Below, piece by piece: positions 57,856 to 64,000 of a stretch of 64,000 nt of DNA; position 1 is the first letter of the stretch, and every line of letters starts with the position of its first letter. The stretch comes from Trachythela sp. YZ-2020 (Eukaryota; Cnidaria; Anthozoa; Malacalcyonacea; Clavulariidae), in the NCBI GenBank assembly GCA_016169945.1, contig JADLSH010000147.1, positions 496,001 through 560,000 of the forward strand, in the 5' to 3' direction. Made by a program: the position numbers and the translations under genes. The notes under the pieces were generated by a model. It ran no database searches. It was not told the DNA's origin and saw only the letters and a list, made by a program, of their open reading frames with translations.

Positions 57856-58277
57856 AACATTGTCTTTTAAACCTCAAATTGCACTCAAGTGTACCGTACT
57901 GTTTTAGTCTATTACCTATAGTAATTGTCACTATACCATGCAAGGCAACCAGTTATCTACGAAATATTCTAGCGGCTGGATCTGTTCAATGATGGAATAA
58001 ACTGTCTTGTGAGCTCATTCCATTGTTCAACAAATGGTTTTGCTCAAAAAGAATAATTAATTTATCTAGTAATTAATCAAAAAATAATATGTATAATTTC
58101 ATCCATGTAGATTACCAATTAATGCGATTTGAAACTAGTAGAACATTTTACATCGAATAAGAACTTTGAATCATAGTATTAGCATTATGTTTATATATCA
58201 ATGTTGTGTGAAAATCCGTTGTCAACATGTGTGATAAACCTTTAAAAATATTGAAACAAATGTACTCTGTTTTTTAG

Positions 58278-58457
58278 ATTACAAAAATAATTTGTTGGAT
58301 GGAAGGAGACGAAAGTTATGCCAAGAAAATTATTGTAGTTTTGCCCCAACATTCAGGTATTTTGTTTCAAAACGTTCGAGGGAAACTAGAATATTTTTCT
58401 CTGCAAGACTTTTTCGTCTCTTTGATTCAAGAAAGAAATTCTCGTTTTGTCCCGTGG
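58278..58457 (+). CDS. Isolated exon of unknown gene (60 codons)
   Basis: Bounded by an acceptor (TTTTTTAG) and a perfect donor (GTAAGT), phase 0 at both ends, open throughout: ITKIICWMEGDESYAKKI, VVLPQHSGILFQN, EYFSLQDFFVSLIQERN. The exon signals are strong, but no partner exon or family was recognised. It is followed directly by the AT-rich palindromic repeat. Confidence 0.4.
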
Positions 58458-58459
58458 GT

Positions 58460-58730
58460 AAGTAAATTATTCTTATTAACAAAGTTTTTCTTATTTCAAG
58501 AATATGTTATATAAAAAAAGTCTTAAATCAAAAAAATAATTCTTAGGCAACTAAGAATATTTTCCTGAAATAAGAAAATTAGAATTTTCTTGCCAAGATT
58601 TTTTTTCTCACCAAGAATAATTTTCTTATTTTAAGAATAATTTTCTTATTTTAAGAATAATTTTCTTATTTTAAGAATAATTTTCTTAAAATAAGATTCT
58701 TGGCAAGAATAATACTTCCCTGAGATATGT
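58460..58730. repeat. AT-rich TTCTTATTTTAAGAA repeat, copy 2, with 20-bp tandem array
   Basis: 58617-58690 is about 3.6 copies of TTTTCTTATTTTAAGAATAA, each a near-palindrome. Similar motifs fill the flanks back to 58470. Confidence 0.8.
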
Positions 58731-58954
58731 AAGACGGTTTGATATTCCGATATGTATAGAACAGATTGATTTAAGAACTCATTTTTAATATCCATTACTC
58801 GCCGTCTCAACGACAGCAACTGTTAATTTATAAGCGAACTTTAGGTTATTATAATGTGAAAATGCTTTTTCAAATGTGAACTGCATGTTCCTATCAAAGA
58901 GGATTTTCACAATTGATTTCAGATGGGATAGAATCTAGAGCTAGCATATATAAG

Positions 58955-59092
58955 CCCCGGTCAAACGAGAATGAGAGGTATTGAGAGTCGTTTGACTCCC
59001 AACTCTCATCGAGTCTCGTGCACTCTCATCAAATTTGAGCTGGTTTCAAAGCTCGTTTGACCGGTCAAAGCTCGTTTGACAGTTGCATAAAA
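58955..59092. mobile_element. Short MITE, CCCCGGTCAAACGAG ends
   Basis: CCGGTCAAACGAG at the left and CTCGTTTGACCGG at the right are exact complements, and the right end is partly duplicated (GGTCAAAGCTCGTTTGAC). Non-coding, about 130 bp. Confidence 0.75.
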
Positions 59093-59365
59093 ATTTTGTA
59101 CGTTCTTTAGGAATTAGCATAACAATATATCAGGTAATAACTTGGATCCGTTTCGCCGCTAAATTACTGCTGTCGCGGCTCTTACACAACTTATGATCTC
59201 TGGGGGGTGTACCCCCCCCCCCCCCAATCGCCCCCACATTTACGCCCCTGTATACATATATAAATATATATATTGCAGTTGACAACCAGTAACTAAAAAG
59301 TTATGGCTGAACAATTTATATATTTTCAATTTTCTTCAAATGAAAATATTCTAATTACTACTTAC

Positions 59366-59496
59366 TCGAACAACGAATCTTGAATCCAGTAAGGCAATTC
59401 ATGTATGTTCCTTTTGGAAATTTCCTCAGATTTGGCAGCAGAAATCTCTAACATTATGAACAAGCAAAGAAAACGGACGAGTTCTAGAAGCGCCAT
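59366..59496 (-). CDS. Signal-peptide first coding exon, probably of the streptopain-like peptidase
   Basis: ATG at 59496-59494 gives MALLELVRFLCLFIMLEIS, a hydrophobic signal-peptide-like start with a likely cleavage after SAA. A KR dibasic site and LPYWIQDSLF follow. It ends at a consensus donor (GTAAGT), two bases into a codon. A 3' splice site (TATCACTTTCAG) sits 8 bases before the ATG, so a 5' UTR exon is expected further right. The phase fits the exon beginning at 42628 on the same strand. Signal peptide, exon borders and phase are seen in the sequence; the link over 16.7 kb is inference. Confidence 0.5.
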
Positions 59497-59704
59497 ATCT
59501 GAACCTGAAAGTGATATATAAAACAAGAATATTCAAGCAAAGATATATCACTATAGTATATGACTGAAATTGTTAGTTTGCGAATTGGGGAAAATTCCTG
59601 ATGTATAAATAAGAAAAAGATTGTCATAAGTCAAAATTATCCCGTTTGCTTTAAATGTTTAAATTTGACATATTTCACGATAAGACTAAAATGGAAATAC
59701 TCAC

Positions 59705-59735
59705 CGTTTATAACGAAGCTGCAACTCTCTCAGCT
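59705..59735 (-). other. Possible 5' UTR exon
   Basis: A 31-base stretch between an acceptor (CTGCTTTTTCAG) and a donor (AACG|GTGAGT), 200 bases upstream of the signal-peptide exon on the same strand. Confidence 0.25.
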
Positions 59736-61038
59736 GAAAAAGCAGGTTATAGTTCTTAACTCTTCTGTAGCTCTTCTCTCTGCAAACACTTCTAGGACAC
59801 TGAGTATAAACAAGGTTAGCTATTCTTTAAATACACGCGTTTCAGCAAATTTCTACATCCTGTCTGTATACAAATAACAAAAATATATTACATCCTGCAT
59901 GTACAGCGGCATGCCTAACTATCATTATAGACAGATTTTAATCTACTTAGCTAATTTGATTCTTTTCTGAATTTTTATCGATATGAGTAGTTTAAGTAAC
60001 CTTGGTGAGGAATATATACAGAATGCTGTTTTGATATATATATTTTCAATTTTTAGAAATAATTCGATCTGGTCAGAAATTGACTACCAGTTACTTCCTC
60101 ACACTACAAGTTTTATGAGATATAATATATAATCACTATAAGTATAATATGACAGGAATCAACGTATATATATATTCATACGCATTCTTCCAAAAACGAG
60201 CATCCATGCATCGTTATTAAAACATGCATGGTGGGATTTGCAATAGGCCTATATATGTCAAACATGCATGGTAACCTTAAGGTTTTCCTATAACTTTCGT
60301 TCATATTTAAATATTTTTTTGATCTCTCACTCTGTTTATGTTCACTTCACTCAAGGGCTATAATTGTTGTTTTATCTTCGCGAAAGAGAACATTCCTATA
60401 TATACATGCAGATAATATAGGCTACAGATATGTATTTAATAGGCTATAGCCTAACGAAGATACTAACTTCCTTCAGCACTTTTGGATGTTTTTAAGAATT
60501 ATGACGCACATTATATATGCATATTTTTACAGTATCAAAACACACAAACAATATTTTGAATCCCCTCTAATTTTATTCTTCCTTCAGCAGATTTTATGAT
60601 TGCAAGTTGGTTTCCGATGTTCGATACAAATTAAGTTTGTTTACAAATTGAAGAGTTGTGATTGGCTAATGAAATAAGCTAGCCAATCAAATCGCGTAAT
60701 ACACAACCATCGTAACCTTTCGTGAGCTACCAACTTTCAAATCAAATTCTGAACTTTAGAATAAAATTTCCAAGTAATAAACAAACATTCGAAGTCAGTT
60801 TTCAAAAGCAAGCTGAAATCGAGAGTAAATGACACTGCGGTCTGAAAGTTTTTCGTACACTGTAAATTCAAAAGAGTAGTTTTGACCCCTTGAAAGGAGT
60901 AGTTTTTTTGACCCCAGGACTACCCTTTCAAAAGGGTCGTTTCAGTCCCTTCGGTGCTTACTCTTCGAAAGGGTAGATTTTACCCCTTTCAGAGGGTAGT
61001 TTTAACTCCTCAAAGGGTAGGAACGTTACCCTTCGAAA

Positions 61039-61308
61039 GGGTCGTTTCAGCTATTCAAAAGGGCCGTTTCAGCTATTCAAAAGGGTCGTTTCAGCTATTC
61101 AAAAGGGCCGTTTCAGCTATTCAAAAGGGTAGTTTCAGCTATTCAGAAGGGTCGTTTCAGCTATTCAAAAGGGTCGTTTCAGCTATTCAAAAGAATTGTT
61201 TCAGCCATTCAAAAGGGTCGTTTCAGCTATTCAGAAGGGTCGTTTCAGCTATTCAAAAGGGTCGTTTCAGCTATTCAAAAGGATTGTTTCAGCTATTCAA
61301 AAGGGTCG
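61039..61308. repeat. 12 x 22-bp minisatellite
   Basis: Twelve copies of GGGTCGTTTCAGCTATTCAAAA-like units (22 bp), with variants GGGCCG, GGGTAG, GAATTG and GGATTG at the unit start. Degenerate precursors (GGGTAG, CCTTTC) occupy 60870-61038. Since 22 is not a multiple of 3, the + strand reading frame rotates and repeats every 66 bases. The array reads open in that frame, but nothing else suggests a gene. Confidence 0.95.
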
Positions 61309-61321
61309 TAGAAATTTTGTC

Positions 61322-61430
61322 ATAAGCTGTTACACAGAACGAAATTTAGCGAAGATTTGATATGTAAATGAACTTCTAACATTTACATATCAATAAATCG
61401 TCGTTCAATATCGTTTCGTGTAACAAGGCC
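61322..61430. mobile_element. ~105-bp MITE
   Basis: GTTACACAGAACGAAATTTA pairs imperfectly with the complement of CAATATCGTTTCGTGTAAC, and an inner pair is TTTGATATGTAAATG / CATTTACATATCAATAAA. Its end resembles that of 3513-3827 (TAAGGC..TGTTACAC). Confidence 0.7.
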
Positions 61431-63980
61431 TTGGGACGTATTAAACAGACAAAGCTCTCCTTTTTAATAAATGGATTTAATACGTCACTAGAGTTATATA
61501 CAATTAAAAATACACCAAGAGAATGCACTAAAGTCTTAATCCTTCACTGACCCAACAGAGTAAAAACTTGAGTAACGCTAAGAGGTATTTGGTTATTATA
61601 GTTGATTCCAAAGGTTGCTTTCTCTAAAAATATTATTGCACTTCTCTGGACTTTATAATCAAAATTGTACGTGTAATGAACGCAAAATAACAGAATTAGA
61701 CAGTCTAAAAGTTTGTTTTCACATGAAGCGTCGCACAGCACTCCCTTCCTTCCCCAACAACATACATAACCGAAGTATCACACAAAAAGATTGCAGGTGA
61801 GACTGTCGCTTTAACTTGGCAGCCCACATCATCAGTTTCCTACAAAATATAATTACATTTATTAATCAGTGCATAGTATTCACAATTATAAATATTCTGA
61901 CACCATTCTTACAAGAACAGTTAATATACCCTACTCAACTTTAGGTTTGAAACTTTGAATACCGACAATTAATTACCACAACATTTGGCAGAAAATGGGG
62001 AGAGGTTTAAAATGAATGCTATTTTTATGTTGAATCAAACTTGAATATACAAATGACAATTGCTCTAGACCTGGGGTCAGACATGTAAAATTAAATTTAA
62101 TCAAACTACTATACACTATTTATACCAAATAATTAAACTACACCCTGCATATTTACTCAAAAATTGACAATTCTGCATGGTTGACTCTCGCATTAACTGT
62201 TAAAGTGTATAACAACTGATATCAACATATCGACAGAGAAGTTATACCAGAGAAGAGGAATTTTATCCTGGTATAGTGTGTAATTTCCATGATAAGGTTC
62301 TCCACTTGACAAGTAAATTAAACTGTCCAGCAACTAGCATTAGAATGACTGAAATAGTGTAGTATGATGCAAAGATGTGTATTGCACCTTAATGGGTTAA
62401 CCGAAAGATGGTAAATATTCTAAATTTTGCAAATTTGGGTATCTAAGCTACACAGTACAGTTGACAAAAGATAACTACAAGTACACATTGGCATCAATAA
62501 CACACACATTGGCAACAATAACACACACTAGCATTATCCTGGTAAATACACATGAATTTGTGGTTAGCCCTTGGCAACTGGAATAGACAGCATTGCGCAT
62601 TTTTTACAACTGCCTTTGAATATATACACAATTTTGTACTAAAAATTTAGAACGGCAAAAGTCCAATAACCAAACTTGCCGGTTAATGGTATAATAGTGT
62701 CTGGTTAACATTTACATTGGTATTAAGCATAATATACAACACTTTCCCTTTGATGGGATAAATTGTCTGGCACTAGATTGTGTGAATTAGTAAGGCACAA
62801 ATAATCCATTGTGCACAACTTAATGGGTTAACCAGAAACAAGAGCTCACATAATCTGGTCAACCATTGACATGAAATACTTTCCATTTGACAAGTATAAT
62901 TGCCTGGTGTTAGACAGAGTAAATTAGTAAGGTGCATTGGGGCACATTGCATTATAATGGTAACCCAAATAATATTGCAATATAAAATGTTTTGAAGTAA
63001 CAATTTCCTGCAAGAGCACAGAATTTTCTTATACTGTCTGCAGTTTACATGTTGTTTGTTTCTCAACTCCCCTGCCTTGGGACAATTTGTCTTTTGTTTT
63101 GGCATAGTGATTTGGTAGAAAATTCCATGTTGGGATATACAATATAATGAATTACTAATTTGTAAATATGGCAAAAACTTTTGGGGATTATTTGTTTCAG
63201 ACTTTTAGGTTGTATAAGGCATATACTGGACTGAGTAATTTATGTTAAAATTGTTTAGATACATTTCAATCTTGAAAGATCTCTGTATAATCATTTCTGT
63301 GGGTTACAATGGTGAAACTTGTTCACAAAATTATGATTTCAGGTTCATTGGAATTTTTTTTATATTACATAAGCCAGCCGAGGTGTTTTGGCTCTTTCTC
63401 GATATATAAGCAACCGAAATAGGCATTAGGGATTATTAGGGTTAGGTTGGGGGTTAAGATTAGTTGCTCATTTTTGACGAGCCACCCGATCTGAACAGTT
63501 TCATGTAAAAACAGGTAAAATTATTCTATTAAGAATAAATTACACTAAACACTAGCTGCACTCTGTTATTCCAATTTTTATTACTGTTTTATAACTTATC
63601 TTTAAAACTTATTTTGTTGATGTTAAAGGTTGTATTTAAAGTTAATGTTATTTCACTTATTTGCCTAAGTGTGAGTCACTATATAGCATTAACAAAGACT
63701 TTACTTGATGTCAGTGCCATCTATTTATAAGATTTATAAACAATTGCCAAAATACATTACTTTACTACGCAATTTGGTATGGAATTCCTAGAGATCAATT
63801 CAAATTGATGTTTTAATCTTTCTTTTGGTGTTAAGAAGCGATAGTTCGTTGGTTTTATATGCAAATATAACGCGGCTAATTCAAATATTTAACGAAATTT
63901 CACAGTGACAATATACACAAAATATCACTGCCGATTTTTGCAATTAAAAAACGTAAATAACAAATTAAACATAAAATAAA
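61431..63980. other. No gene recognised
   Basis: AT-rich intron-like sequence. Diverged repeats (AATGGGTTAACC, CACTTGACAAGTA) occur at about 62280-62400 and 62760-62960. No exon could be supported with confidence. Confidence 0.3.
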
Positions 63981-63986
63981 TCTTAC

Positions 63987-64000
63987 CTGTGAGTTCTTGA
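63987..64000 (-). other. Partial exon with consensus splice donor at right edge
   Basis: On the - strand, ACTCACAG|GTAAGA at 63987/63986 is a full-consensus 5' splice site. It implies an exon that starts beyond the window, possibly the 5' UTR exon of the signal-peptide gene. Confidence 0.35.

Noticed and set aside
59205..59226. Poly-C run
   Set aside because: A simple homopolymer with possible assembly uncertainty; no feature attached.
61640..61840. - strand exon starting ETDDVGCQVKATVSPA
   Set aside because: A good acceptor is present, but no convincing donor or homology; too weak to annotate.

Overview
This is AT-rich animal genomic DNA: genes are split by GT-AG introns and most of the space is transposon-derived. 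The mix of an IGF2BP/IMP RNA-binding gene, CR1/L2-like LINEs, a Penelope-like element, a KDZ transposase, many foldback/MITE elements and a streptopain-like (C10-type) cysteine peptidase suggests an invertebrate, most likely a cnidarian. The species assignment is inference.

Layout. (1) 1-7.2 kb, + strand: the 3' half of an IGF2BP-family gene, with seven exons from the end of KH2 through KH3 and KH4 to the stop at 6935. Its introns are full of inverted-repeat elements. (2) 8.1-15.2 kb, - strand: a decayed multi-exon copy of a widespread animal gene family with YHxxCYxxFT-like motifs, a GCDTTSAF motif and a C-terminal tesmin/TSO1-like cysteine cluster. Two DNA elements with clean 8-9 bp target-site duplications interrupt it, and it carries at least five frameshifts and a TGA. 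(3) 16.9-23.6 kb, - strand: a short two-exon gene fragment followed by a KDZ (Kyakuja-Dileera-Zisupton) transposase gene in about 12 recognisable exons. (4) 23.9-25.1 kb: a 1.2 kb foldback element, then a LINE fragment. (5) 26.8-31.2 kb: a repeat split by a 3.25 kb hAT-like element, then a LINE tail. The same repeat at 38.0-38.8 kb is an empty-site paralogue for that insertion and carries a different small insertion of its own. (6) 33.9-36.5 kb, + strand: a spliced Tc1/mariner-type DDE transposase and a small multi-exon gene with a PB1-like N terminus and a SHOCT-like C terminus. (7) 43.3-57 kb: LINE copies on both strands, two head-to-head Penelope-like fragments and several MITEs. (8) 57-64 kb: mostly non-coding, with a 12 x 22 bp minisatellite, a signal-peptide exon and a splice donor at the right edge.

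The most interesting gene is on the - strand and appears to span 59.5 to 32.0 kb. Three exons with compatible splice phases (59366-59496, 42301-42628, 31995-33218) would encode a secreted protein of about 560 residues: a signal peptide, a pro-domain-like segment and a streptopain-like catalytic domain. Its two introns (about 17 and 9 kb) hold most of the transposons of regions 6-8, so the main structure of the right half of the window is a host gene inflated by nested mobile elements.
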